Source of the DNA: Lepidurus packardi
Taxonomy: Eukaryota; Arthropoda; Branchiopoda; Notostraca; Triopsidae
Direction: 5' to 3'
Assembly: GCA_023053545.1 (NCBI GenBank)
Contig: JAKZAN010000007.1
Location: forward strand, 10,292,001-10,356,000
Length of the DNA: 64,000 nt
Below the pieces are notes generated by a model. It was not told the DNA's origin. It was given only the letters and a program-made list of their open reading frames with translations, and made no database searches. Position numbers and translations under genes: made by a program. Below, in pieces: positions 52,084 through 63,607 of the stretch; position 1 is the first letter of the stretch, and each line of letters begins with the position of its first letter.

Positions 52084-52778
52084 ATGTTCAGTTTCATCTT
52101 TTCAAATCTAGAGCGTTTTAATCCGCCCTGGAGAGACGTTTGGCTAGTAATAGACAACCGGAAGACTATTCTGGATCTCGACAGAGGTAAGAGTGTTAAA
52201 CCAGAAAAAAAAGAATCTCGAATTGCAGATTTATGTGGGAAAAAGCGACCTAACTCACTTAACACGGGGAGAGATTCCGAAACAGAGGACCGCAGGAAAC
52301 ACACTTGGGGCAAAAGGGAAAAGACCGAGAGATCTAGAGAGGAAACTGAAAGCTGGTACAGGAAATGGATTTCTCCACATTTAGCAATTGGTTTGTCAGA
52401 ACGAACCTTTTAAAAGCTTGACAAGAGGCCCCTCTCATTGACCTGAGCGCGTGCACAGGTCATTTACAGCTAACCCCATGTGTTTGTCATCGCCTTTTGC
52501 TTTCTCAAGCAATCCAAGTCACCAGATCTTGCAAAGTAAAAGGCTCTGATTGCCTTGGACAAATAGTAAGCCATATCTCTGCGGAACTTGTAGTTTTGGC
52601 CTCAAGGATCACTTTATTTGAGCGCCGAGGGGCTCGGAAGATCATGGAGCAAGCTGTAAAGGGGTTTCATCATGTTTTCCTCACGTTTCTAAGATGTTTA
52701 AAAGGTTTAAAAGATAAGTGGAGTAACACATCCTTACCCAAACGAGTTCCTAAAGACTTGCAACTGAAGAAGCGATAA
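52084..52778 (+). CDS. Possible orphan gene, two ORF blocks
   Basis: An ATG ORF at 52084-52413 (starts MFSFIFSNLERFNPPWRDVW) is rich in Lys/Arg/Glu. It contains a strong donor-like AG|GTAAGA at 52185. A second block at about 52500-52778 reads QAIQVTRSCKVKGSDCLGQI and ISAELVVLASRITLFERRG and ends in a basic tail KRVPKDLQLKKR. An AATAAA follows about 10 nt after the second stop. The two blocks are in different frames and could be joined by splicing. No family is recognised, and chance ORFs are possible. Confidence 0.25.
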
Positions 52779-53460
52779 AATGCTATAAATAAACTGTAAG
52801 AATTTAAACGCCCTCAAGCTCAACTGCCATGAACCACGTGTTATTCAGATTGTGCGAGTTTTGTTTTCAAATATCAAGGTGTTGAAGATTATTATTCTAC
52901 GAAATGATCTAACTGTACGGTAAATAGTTTAAAAAGGCTTACCCAAGTTTAGAAACACTACAGGTAGGAAAACAGTTCACGTTTTCATTGTTGTCTTCTT
53001 GTCAATACGCGCTTGAATCGTAACTCTTAACGGCAACTTTCGCCGTGAAGGCGCAATGAACACGCGCGCGCCAAATTCAAATTCAAAGGGTGGTTTGTTT
53101 ATTTTCATTAGAAAAGGCGTATTACTAATCCTGTTAGTTAATCATTGCAAAGAAATGTATGTGAATCTTCATGTATGTTATTGAATAATGAGAAAATACG
53201 TAAATGGCAACCAGGTTTTATCGCAAAGACTGGGATATCTATTGCGAGCTTAAATTTAAGACATGTTATGTTCCGTTTTAAAGTGAATGTCTGTGAGATT
53301 CACGTGTGCGGCACAGTTGGTTACAGTACTTTTTTATGAATCCTAAACAGGAGGGATTACTTCAACTACTTCAATTGCGATCAGATTAGTCTTCTGGATA
53401 TTTCGAAAAAGACGGCAGGGATCGGATCGATTATTTTCGAAAAATTTACCCCTCTGATCT

Positions 53461-53553
53461 GCCATCTAGTGGCCATACTTAGTAGCTTTCTATTATGTTC
53501 AGAAAACACCAGCGCTTTGTCAAGCAGTCGACAATGCACCCAGTAGATGGCGC
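53461..53553. promoter_or_regulatory. Pair of CTCF-like motifs in opposite orientation
   Basis: 53461-53472 reads CCACTAGATGGC on the minus strand and 53540-53553 reads CCAGTAGATGGCGC on the plus strand. Both fit the CTCF core CCASYAGRKGGC with no mismatch. They lie 67 bp apart, followed by a repeated AGCGCTTTGTCAA. Confidence 0.45.
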
Positions 53554-53811
53554 GGATTGACTATAAACGACAAGAAGAGAAGAAGCGCTTTGTCAAACGT
53601 GGTTGCGGCGTCCGACGTGGTTCCCCCGGCCAGGAGAAATTTTAGTAGTCATTGATACGGTTTATTCATGTTTAGTTTTGATTACTGAAATAGGGATTCC
53701 AAAATAGAGGTGGCTATGCATAGGGAGCAACTGGAAGAGTAGCCTTCCTGATCCTAACCTTGGCCCGAACTTATTACTATTGGAAATGTGTTATTCAGCG
53801 ATACGGATGAC

Positions 53812-53889
53812 CGACATCATTATTAGCAACAGGATCACCGATTGAATTTGAATTTCCAGTCGGTGATCCTGTTGCTAATTATTATGTCG
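53812..53889. ncRNA. 30-bp stem hairpin, pre-miRNA-like or inverted duplication
   Basis: The arm 53812-53841 pairs with 53860-53889 with only two mismatches; the inner 20 bp are perfect (ATTAGCAACAGGATCACCGA). The loop has 18 nt and contains TTGAATTTGAATTT. The size fits a microRNA precursor or a transposon-derived hairpin. No seed family is claimed. Confidence 0.35.
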
Positions 53890-53997
53890 ATTGTCGAAAG
53901 CGGCAACGACACTTTCACCTACCCTTTATTTATACTGGACTCATTTACATTGGATATCCAAGGTAGTTTGACCTGTAGTTTTTACCTCCTTTCTGAA

Positions 53998-54330
53998 TCA
54001 ATCGGCTTCAGCGATACACGGTAATATTACATTCTTATCTTCTGATACGAAAATGCTGAAAATGCTGTTCATATTCGCTTTTGTGATCTTTCCCACTTGC
54101 GTAGATACTGTATAATCCTTGCTATCAACTTCAATATCCCCTGCAATGATTGAAACGCTATCTTTAAACAAAACAGCCGTTGCCTTAGATAGTTTATCAG
54201 TTTCAATTTTCCAGGCCACAGTTAAAACCAGATGCGCGTCGTTTACAACGCAGACGAACTCCTTTTCCAACAGTGTATTGTCGTGCGAACGGTTGGAGGG
54301 TTGGAGGACACTGCTAAGTAATCCAAACAC
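53998..54330 (-). other. Possible exon with an Ig-like pattern
   Basis: An open minus-strand stretch reads EKEFVCVVNDAHLVLTVAWK and later SIFVSEDKNVILPCIAEAD before a stop. The C-x(11)-W and later Cys are spaced like an immunoglobulin fold. There is no ATG-led start or clear partner exon, and it sits between copies of a local repeat. It may be a decayed gene. Confidence 0.25.
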
Positions 54331-54665
54331 ACATTTAAATGCTTCAAATATGGTTTGAAACGGTTCACATTTCCGTTGTCACTGCGCGTGGGCACGCTTG
54401 AATCCAAACGGCTATTTTGGGCGCGCGGGCGCCAAGTTCAAATTCAAATCCAAAGGCGTAACGGCTTGTTTGTACAGTTTCATTACCAAACGCGTCCAAT
54501 TAAGAAAACGTAACTAATAAAGACAGGGTTATCGCGTGACATTCGGGCGCCAAATCAAATTCAAAAGGCGCAACGGTTCGTTTTGTGTATTTCATTAGAA
54601 AACAGGGAAATTAAGACAACACAGTGAATAAATGCATGGGGTGTAAAGGTTAGATGGTGGTGATG

Positions 54666-56074
54666 TTATAAAGATAATTTGCACTTGAGTGGTTTTTTTG
54701 GTTTGTCTAACTCGTAAGGTTTATACTGGACTAATTGGATTTCCCAGGGTCCTTTAATGACGTATGAAACGCCTCGCCAATTAACGGTTTTCATACAGGT
54801 TGACGCTAAGGCCGCCCACAAGATAACCAACATAGTCGGCAGTAAAGATAGCATAACTTTGAATAAGAGTGATAATGATAATGGTGAAACAGTTTCGCAT
54901 TGTTGGCGAGTCACTTCTTGAACATACTTCTCCATAACTAAGATGGACAGGGTTATAAGAAAGATTAGGGCAATACAAAGACCTGTCACGGTTAGTACAA
55001 TGAACCACTGCGCTTGCAAAACATTGTAGAGGGCGTACACCACGAGCATAACCAAAGGCAGTGGGAACAAGACACCTTCTGCTATATTCAAAAGCCAGAA
55101 CTTTCTGTATAAGCTGCCGCACAAATGCTGTCGCTTGATCCAGGAAACAAAAGGCAATACTTGCGTCTCTTCACAGTTTAACATGAGGGCGGATGGGACG
55201 AACTTGACTCTGTACCCGTATGGCTTGATTATATCTCCAATGATTAGGTCGTCCGAAAAGGACTTGCTCCAGTAATCAGCAATCCCGGTTTGCCGCAGGA
55301 TTTCAGTCTTTATAGCAAAAGAACCGCCCCATACAACGTCATACAAAACCATTCGTGGACCCACGTGGATATTCCAGAGGTACCTAAATACCGTGCAATG
55401 ATGAGGGGCCATCTGTTGGTGAACGTGGAAATCATACCTTATCAAAGTACCCCAGCACTCACCGGTAGGTACGTACCAGCGGTTACCAGTAGTCACGGCA
55501 ATCTGTGGGTCTTTCAACGGAGCCACGAGGTCTCGTAACCAAGTGGTTGGCGCTGTAATATCGGCGTCTGCAAACGCAACAACTTCGTAGGATGAATCCA
55601 ACCCGGATACTGCCTGTTATGTCAGTTAAGAAACTTACTAATTAACTCAACTTTAAGGCACATGTGACTGACGAATTGGGGAATGTTCCCTACCTGAATG
55701 AGCGCACTGCATTTGAGACTGCAACTGTTGCGAACGTTTTCCAAGAAACTCACGAGGACTTTCGAAGGTCCGTGTTGCTTAACGATGGGATTCACAGCGT
55801 TCAACGCACTATCTACTGGATTATCAACGACCAAGATCACTTTGAAGTGGGGGTAATCTTGGGAGACCAAAGATTGGATGCATTTGGACAGAAACGGATC
55901 TTCACCACGTAAGCAGAGGATGATGGCACACTTCGGGAGGTAGTCACTCACGCTCAGCTCATCTTTCTTCCCAGGACTTAAGCTCACTACGAAGCTAATC
56001 CAATGAAGAGCTGTCGTTAATCCCGAAATGATAATCGCTACCACGACCGCTACAAAGAAATACGACACTTCCAT
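54666..56074 (-). CDS. GT2-family membrane glycosyltransferase
   Basis: A processive-type nucleotide-sugar transferase of the GT2 fold, related to ceramide glucosyltransferase, hyaluronan synthase and many bacterial enzymes. Three exons: 56074-55694, 55613-55438, 55383-54666, 424 residues. The 54-bp intron 55437-55384 is in frame and stop-free, so naive translation reads through it; splicing restores IRYLWNIHVGP. One N-terminal membrane segment (about 5-32) is followed by PKCAIILCLRGEDPF, VVD84, the DAD motif (143-145), TTGNRWYVP, WGGSFAIKTE and FSDDLIIGD. Then comes KRQH in place of a classical QxxRW, and four C-terminal hydrophobic helices. Substrate unknown. Confidence 0.85.
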
Positions 56075-58030
56075 CTTCTTAGCCAGGCGAAAACTCTTTT
56101 CACCACCTCGCGAAACCAGCCTACCTCTACAACTACTCGCTCAACTCCGGAAGAACTTGGTCTGACGATGGTAACATCGGGTAGCTGTTCCGAGTTATGG
56201 CATCCTCTTCTATTCCTGTGGACCTCTTGTGGGCCAAAAGTTACCCATATACAGAGGAGGAGTGTGAGTATGGCAACTTCTGAAACTCAAAGCTTGACTT
56301 GAGGCTACACTGACCTCTTCACCAAAGAATCTTGAAAAAAAAGGATTGGTCGACCTTACGAAGTTCGTCGGCGTCAGTGGATTATGGTACTTCAGACCTT
56401 TCCCTTAAGTTTCCAAGGAGCAATACAGTGCTAATGCTATACAGGTCCTAAACTAATTAAATAATAGATAAGCCCTTAAGTTGCCAAGGAGCAATACAGT
56501 GCTAATGCTATACAAGTCCTAAACTAATTAAATAATAGATAAGCAAATTGGCAAACGATCCAAACTGGTGAAAGTTCGCCAAGTCCGCAAAAATGCTATG
56601 CTTCCTTCGTCACGTTCAAAGCCTTCTAATCTTTCTCCATTTCCAACACTGTTTCCTGCAACTCCTACCATCAAGTACCGAAAACATACTTGCAATACAT
56701 TCAAAATATACCGTCCAAAAGAACGTATGCTACTACAAGCCTAAGACGAACTGAACGGAACGGAACTGAACTGAACTGAACTGACCGAAGGATGTCTACA
56801 ACATGGCCAATAATGAATGGCTGTTCCAGTGTCTATAGCTTTAACCGATGTCAACAATGAATGTCTATAGTTTTAACGGTCCAACACTGAATGTCTGTGA
56901 CAGTGTCTACCGGTAGAGCAGTGTCAACGCTCCTCGATGCCAGTTCAACCTTAATTTCCCAGGTAATTTCCATCCAAATCTGCATGCGCACGTCAGGATA
57001 CGTGACTTGGCACCGTTGAAATTCTTCAAGATAGGGCAGGGCCGACCGTTAGCTTAATGAAACGCATGCCTAAATCTTTTCTCCTAGAAGCTATATGTTC
57101 CTAGCGAACACCATATGAAGTGGGTAACACAATTGCTGGATTGTTGGCACAAGAAATGTTAGCTGTCTACCTGCCCCTTCTCGAGTGTTTATTGTCCCTT
57201 TATTTTTTCATTCAAAGAATGTTCCTTCCTTAGCGTGTCAAAGGATCGTGTAATTTACATTATACTACCCTCAATAAGCTAAGCATGTGTGTCGTCAACG
57301 GTATTGGGCACAGAGGAACTTCCTGTAAAGGTGTTTCCGCAGAAAAAACGCTCTACCGCAGGGAAAGAACCGACTACAAGCTAAACCACGCCTTTATGCA
57401 AAATGGGATTCCAACTTGTAGGCTGAGGCAAGTTGTTACGATTGTTTGAAGATCCAAACCTTTAGCCTTAACTGTGCTTGTTTAACCTGCAACATTACCC
57501 AATACGGTCACAAGCGCAAAGGTGATGCGATGGGCAGATGACCATTACCTGGTGATGGTGATGATGACAAGTCACCATTATGGTTATCACATCCTGATTG
57601 AGAACCTGTGTTACTCCCTATAGTAGAAGACCTATACCTGGATGGTAGGCTGTAACAGCTATTCAACCTTTTGCCAGCCGCTCACCATACCACCATAACC
57701 AGTTTTAAAGGACTTAAAAAAAAGGGAAGGGTTGAGCAAAAGGGTTACGTTCTAACGGTACTCTGAGAATTGTCTAAAAAAAAAATATTGGAAAGGAGGC
57801 TATGGGCAATTAACTGCGAGGAAATCATGTGCCTTCTTTATTGTGCCGAGTTAGACCCCAGCCCAAGATGGCTCCACCTTCAGCCACGTATGTGGTGACT
57901 GGAATGCAGCCGTGGAGCAGCGTCACTTGAATTTATAATAAAGCTAAAGGCATACCCAGACTTACTGTTGTAACCTACTTGGCATTGCTGGATGGTTGTG
58001 TTAATTCCATTTTGCTCACTGCTCAACAAT
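56075..58030. other. Intergenic, no gene recognised; 71-bp duplication
   Basis: A 71-bp sequence starting CCCTTAAGTTTCCAAGGAGC is repeated head-to-tail at 56402 and 56473. The rest shows no coding pattern. Confidence 0.7.
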
Positions 58031-58031
58031 G

Positions 58032-58757
58032 AGCAACTTTCGTCTTGATAGTCTTGAACAGTTAGTATTGACTACTGTTTAAATTGGTTTAGGTAAAAAA
58101 AATACCAATGTATTAATTCAGCGCTCCAGAGCAACTTTCGTTTTGATAGTTGTCTTGAACAGTTGTCTTGATAGTTGTCTTGATAGTTGTCTTCATAGTT
58201 GTCTTGATAGTCTTGAACAGTTAGTATTGACTACTGTTTAAATTGGTTTAAGTAAAAAAATACCAATGTATTAATCAGCGCTCCAGAGCAACTTTCGTCT
58301 TGATAGTTGTCTTGATAGTTGTCTTGAACAGTTGTCTTGATAGTTGTCTTGATAGTTGTCTTGATAGTTGTCTTGATAGTCTTGAACAGTTAGTATTGAC
58401 TACTGTTTAAATTGGTTTAAGTAAAACAATACCAATGTATTAATGCAGCGCTCCAGAGCAACTTTCGTCTTGATAGTTGTCTTGATAGTTGTCTTGATAG
58501 TTGCCTTGATAGTCTTAAACAGTTAGTATTGACTAATGTTTAAATTGGTTTAAGTAAAAAAAATACCAATGTATTAATGCAGCGCTCCAGAGCAACTTTC
58601 GTCTTGATATTTGTCTTGAACAGTTGTCTTGAACAGTTGTCTTGATAGTTGTCTTGATAGTTGTCTTGATAGTTGTCTTGGTAGTCTTGAACAGTTAGTA
58701 CTGACTACTGTTTAAATTGGTTTAAGTAAAAAAATACCAATGTATTAATTCAGCGCC
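58032..58757. repeat. Five-unit composite repeat with nested 12-bp repeat
   Basis: Units begin AGCAACTTTCGTCTTGATAG at 58032, 58130, 58287, 58457 and 58591 and share GTATTGACTACTGTTTAAAT and ACCAATGTATTAAT. They differ in length (98-170 bp) mainly by the number of TTGTCTTGATAG units. Confidence 0.93.
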
Positions 58758-58946
58758 CCATACGTATCATCTATGTGCATATGAAACCACACATGCCTTT
58801 CATATATACACTTTTTCTTTGAAAAACTTTTGAAAAAAAAAGTTCAATTTTCAAGGGAAGAACACCTTTCCTCGCTGGGACCTAAGAAAAAATCAAAATC
58901 AGAACAAATGAAAAAATTCAGAATGAAATTCAAACTTTTTGGCTGT

Positions 58947-61900
58947 TTACCCAGTGATGATGTCAGAGTGCGGGAAGAAGGGTCGGATACTACGCATGGG
59001 TAACGGGTCCAAGTCCATTCCGGTTCTTCGTTGGAACAAGTTGGTCATGACGCGGTCATGATCCACGCTGTCAAAGTACGGCGTATCGCGTACCGCCCGC
59101 GCAATACTTTGGGCCGAACCGATCAATGGATCGACTTCACTGCTATCGTAAAGGTAGTGCTGCTCTAGATGCACTGGCGGTGGAACATTAAAAGCTACAA
59201 ACGGTTCGTGTTTGTACTGGGGAGCGCTTGGAAGGTTCCAAGAGGCTTTTGGTACGTAAAAATAAAAATAATTCAGTTGTTCTATACCCTTGAACGAAAC
59301 AATCAAACGTGGTTCAGGTCGTGACGCCAGTAGTTCAGTAAGTCAGTAGGAGTCACTTGGAGTCTTTGATAGTTTGTATTGAGGTTTCAGGAAACTGGGT
59401 TAAATGGTACGTTTGACTTGGTTTAGAGGTTTAAATGTAACAATTAAAAGTCCTTAGAACGCTTTGAGTACTCACGCTGTGCAATCTTTGCACCCATTCT
59501 TGTCGTTCGCTGGTGTAGTGCCTATTCTTGGTCACCACCCTCCGAGTCTTCGGATTCAAAACGATCGTCGACTAACGGTTGCGGTTTGTCTTCATCCATG
59601 AACCTTTCGACCTCGCGGTAGGTCTTTTCGTACGCTTGGCGAAACCGCTGGATCGCTACCCTTTGCGGATCCGCGGATGCTTCTTCCCCTTCAGTCTCTC
59701 GGTCATCATCGTCTTCGTCTTCACTTTCTTCTGGCTCTTTAGGTTCAGGAAGTACAGATTCATCTTCTTGTTCCTCAGGTTCAGGAAGTACAGTTTCAGG
59801 CTCAGGCTCTGGAGCAGTAGTAGTAGTAGTGGTAGTAGTAGTTGATCTGGGTTGAAGGTTAGATTGAGGTCGTTTGGACCTAGTGACGGTGACAGGCGAA
59901 AGTGTTGTCGTGGTACTGATGACCTGCTTTGACGGCCTAAGTTTTCTTACGTCGCTACTAGCTTGGAACGGTTCCAAAATAGTTGCCTGTCCCCTTTTAC
60001 CTGCTCTCATTACGTTTGAGGTCGTAGTAGTCTGAGCTAATGGACTTTCACTTGCCCTTTGCGGTGTCCGCGTGGTCACGTTCTCGTCTGGATCCGCAAG
60101 TTCGTCACCCAACGTGTCCGCCCCGGCGGGCTGCGGGTCTACCAACAGCGGTTTGGCCGTTTTCGCGGGTCGGTTCATCGGTTTATAATCCCTAAGCTTG
60201 GAGACGGTCTTATTCGTCGAACTACCGTCCGTAGCATTCTGCGGAGTTCCTATGGTGGACTGACGATTACCTCGATACTTTCTACCACCACTGTTCTTTT
60301 GTATTACAGAAAGGGAAGACGCGGCTGGGACTTTGGGTTCTTCGCTTACAGTTTGGTTGCCCTTACGGACAGCTTTCGACTTAACCAACAGTGAATTTTT
60401 CAAGTCGGTTACCGATTCAGGCTCCAAATCTTCCGCGGTTTGGGCGGGTAGGACTAGATTGAGGATTAAACGAAGACCGGAGTGGCTTTTTAAGGTGGGT
60501 TCCAGTAAAGTCGAGGAGCCCGGAGTCAACTGAAAGGTATTAGCGGATCCTACGGGAGATTCCTGCCCTTTTTGAGATGCCTTGTCGGCGGGTTGAAGTA
60601 GGTCAGTAGAGGCAGTAGGGAGATAGGGCATGAGTAGGGAACAATTCATTGTTCGTGGCTGGGAACCCATGTAATGGTTCTGATAGTAGTCCTGAGGCTC
60701 GGCGCCTACATCCAGAACCTGTTCCTGACAATGAAAGCTGGCGTAAGGGAGAGCTCTTGCCGAGCGGTTAAGCTTGGGAGGCTCGGCAACAGGTTCTCGA
60801 AGCCGATGATGAGCGGGATGGCTAGCTGAAGTGTGGTCTTTCGTCAAGCGTGACGTCACTGACGGCGTCTCGAGTGCGTTAGTCAAGTCTGTCGTTTTCA
60901 AAATAATAACCATTCATTCCTTCTGTTAGTTTACGTTTAAATCGACTTTCTTTGTAAATATAGATTACAAATCGATATACATCGACTTTCTTTGTAAGTA
61001 TCGATTATAAATCGATATAAATCGACTTTCTTTGTAAGCATCAATTATAAATCGATATAAATCGACTTTCTTTGTAAGTATAAATTATAAATCGATATAA
61101 ATCGACTTTGTAAGTATGGATTACAAATCGATATAAATCGACTTTCTTTGTAAGTCTCAATTATAAATCGATATAAATCAACTTTCTTTGCAAGTATAAA
61201 TTACAAATCGATATAAATCAACTTTCACGACTCGAATGACTTCAATTTTCTTTCCAATTTTTTAAAACACAAACATAACGAGTCATTGTCACAAGTTTAA
61301 ACGTCTGTTTACTTATCGGTCTTTATTATGTTATTTCTATATTTGTTTTTACCAGTGGGACGAGGGTCGTGAACGGGCGCAAAAGCGTGAAACTGTCGCT
61401 GGGGGCGCCCCTGAGGGTTCAAGGGTGCGGCAGGAGCCCCTGCAATGCATTGCACTAAACCAGCGGCGATAAAAACCAGAAAAACCTGACACAACAGGTT
61501 ATAAATTTTTTAAAAAAATACATTAGGACCACCAAGAGTAATAAACAGGTATAACAGCATTATTTTCTTTTTGCTTTCCTGGAATTTAAGCACAGAATCA
61601 TTTTTAAAGAAAAATCCCCCCTTGCGGCAAGAAAAGGAAACTAAAATACTACCACAAGTCCTGAAAATGAAAGCCAAATTCCAATAATTCACAACTTTTT
61701 TTCTTTTATTATTTTTTGAAGGAAACGAGTTATTTGAAAGTCAACAGAGGCGTTGCACAAAGCAAATACTGTATGCCAACGTGAGAAACGTGATCTGACG
61801 GGCTTCCCATCCGGATTCTTTCCAGAATCTTGACACATAAATAAATCTCCTTAAATTTTCCCACGCAAAATTGCGAATTTTTCTATAATTAGCGATCATT

Positions 61901-62627
61901 TCCAAGAAGAATTTTCCCTCGTTCTCTTTGGAAGGCTTAATTTAACGCTTTAATGCAACAATGAGAACGCAAAACGTGCAATGAATGAACGAATTTCACG
62001 CTTCCAAATCAGCCATATTAATACTAATTTCTTCGGCAAGTCTAATTTTGATTTTTTTTCAGAATATTTTCTTCTATTTTTGTAATTTATTTTTCAATAT
62101 TTAATCAAATATTTGTATTTACATAGCGTATTTCTTTTATTTTAGGCTTTTTTAATTCAATGATGAGAACGAGAGATTATTTCGGTGCCAAGATTTTTTC
62201 CCATTTTAATTAAACACAAATTGGCTTACACCTTTAATTACGAGCTCAAATAAATTCCCGCTCTTCAAAGAATAAATATTTATCTCAAACGCTATTGCAG
62301 AATCTTTCTTTTAAACTGGAAAAAAATTTAAAAAATCTATAAAAAAAATTCCTGACAAATGTTTTATAATTATTAAAGCTAAAATTTGTCTTGGATGTTT
62401 AGCCTGCTCTGTTCTTCACTTTCAGAAACTAAATTCACGCCAAACTAACGAGCCTTTAAATTCCAAAACACGATACCTATAGCACAAGCTTCATTTTAAT
62501 GAAAAAATCACTCAATCTTTTCATCAAAAATAAATAAACAAATAAAAGCTAAACTTGGTTAATTCAGCCAGATTCAAAAAGCCAAGTTAACTCAGAATGT
62601 GTTAAATCCACGTATTACCTTTGCCAT
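58947..62627 (-). CDS. Unrecognised secreted Thr/Pro- and acid-rich protein; in-frame TAG
   Basis: Exons 62627-62619, 61485-61353 and 60888-59522 give 502 residues in one frame. The first exon has only MAK; splicing completes a signal peptide MAKVFLVFIAAGLVQCIAG, a layout common in arthropod cuticle and matrix genes. The mature part is Pro/Gln-rich, then polar with Thr runs, then very acidic (PEPEPETVLPEPEEQEDE), ending RFRQAYEKTYREVERFMDED and a TAG at 59524-59522. Past the TAG the same frame runs to a strong donor AGC|GTGAGT (59475). This joins in phase to an exon 59245-58947 reading SWNLPSAPQYKHEPF and ending HSDIITG (617 residues with readthrough). A weaker donor (59535, GTGACC) would avoid the TAG (597 residues). 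No family is recognised. Confidence 0.7.
60941..61226. repeat. 40-bp tandem repeat, about seven units, in intron
   Basis: ATCGACTTTCTTTGTAAGTA followed by TTATAAATCGATATAA recurs every 40 bp in the second intron of the secreted orphan gene. Each unit carries a GTAAGT-like donor word on the plus strand. Confidence 0.93.
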
Positions 62628-63175
62628 CCTGAAAAACTTCTTTAAGCTGTCGAACTGTCTTCACGATGTCGAGTATTCCACTGTTGTCACTAAACTGAGT
62701 CAAGTCTGCTACTTACACCTGGTCTTTTGATGCCTTCTGATCATTTAATCACTCGTTACAAGTACTGGTCTAGTACCCAGTGAAAGACCCCGAACCCCCA
62801 CAAGTAAAAACAGGGGCGTGGCTTCATAGGTGTGTCCCATCCCAACCGCAAAAAACAGCCAACGTTATTGAGTTTGAAAACGAAGCAATGTGGTGAAACA
62901 AAAGAACATTCCCCCCCTTTACCCCCTCCACCCAAATCCTCCCAAATCCTCCCAGATCCCCGAAAAACATTCCAATTCGCTACAAAACATTCCAAATACT
63001 GCCCATCCCAGAAAAAATACTTCCGGATCCCGGCATATCTCAACGTAACTTCTCCGAAATTGAACATCAACCTAAAAAATAATAAAAATAAAATAAAAAA
63101 AAAGCTTCGATCGGTTCGATCTGTAACCTTGATCTGTTCTTGTTCATAAAGCAAGTAGCTTTGTTATCTTTTTAA

Positions 63176-63210
<35 letters not shown>

Positions 63211-63600
63211 AAGTTTTTACTAGCACTCTATACGCACGACAGGCCAAGGAAAACGGAGCCAAGTCGAACCTAATTGTTCCCCTCTACTGATACTTTTGTT
63301 TTAATTGCATTGCCATGATGGCCTTGCCCTGGTTCACGAGAAACCTAATAAAAAGTACGAAAATTATCCGAGTCTTTCGTGCCAATCCTATGAACAATCT
63401 ATCGCCCCTCTTTCCTTAAGAAATTTTTGTTAATTTTTTTTTTCTCTCCAATCCTTCATTTTTTTCCTCTCCTATGCTTCACATGATTACAAGTAAATTA
63501 CTTTAGGCCATGAGGAAGTGTCTCAAGGTAAAAATAATCATAAACAAACTTAAAAAAAAAACTTAAAAAAAAAACTATTTTTTAAACCATTTTAATTGAC
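62628..63600. other. Upstream region of secreted gene; A29 tract
   Basis: No gene recognised. A29 at 63178-63206 follows AAT-rich sequence and an AATAAA-like end, compatible with a retro-inserted copy ending there; no target-site duplication was found. The 5' UTR of the secreted gene would lie near 62628-62700. Confidence 0.4.
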
Positions 63601-63607
63601 AGAATTC

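Larger units (their letters stand above)
53030..54612. repeat. Three dispersed copies of a GCGCCAAATTCAAATTC repeat
   Basis: Copies at about 53010-53115, 54370-54500 and 54535-54605 share CGC(G/C)GCCAA(A/G)TTCAAATTC, AAAGG, GTTTGT and TTTCATTA. The first two also share the upstream ...GTTGTC...GCGCTTGAATC... part. They bracket the hairpin and the Ig-like ORF. Confidence 0.65.

Noticed and set aside
55384-55437. Uninterrupted 311-codon frame across this segment
   Set aside because: The 54 bp are an in-frame intron (GTATGA...TTTAG). Removing them restores the family motif IRYLWN.
59245-59497. Separate small gene starting MGAKIAQ at 59497
   Set aside because: Possible, but no promoter or signal sequence is visible and the frame continues directly from the upstream exon, so it is treated as part of the orphan gene.
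61486-61494. A start codon directly upstream of the orphan signal peptide exon
   Set aside because: There is no ATG there. An AG acceptor and a MAK exon at 62627-62619 supply the start in phase.
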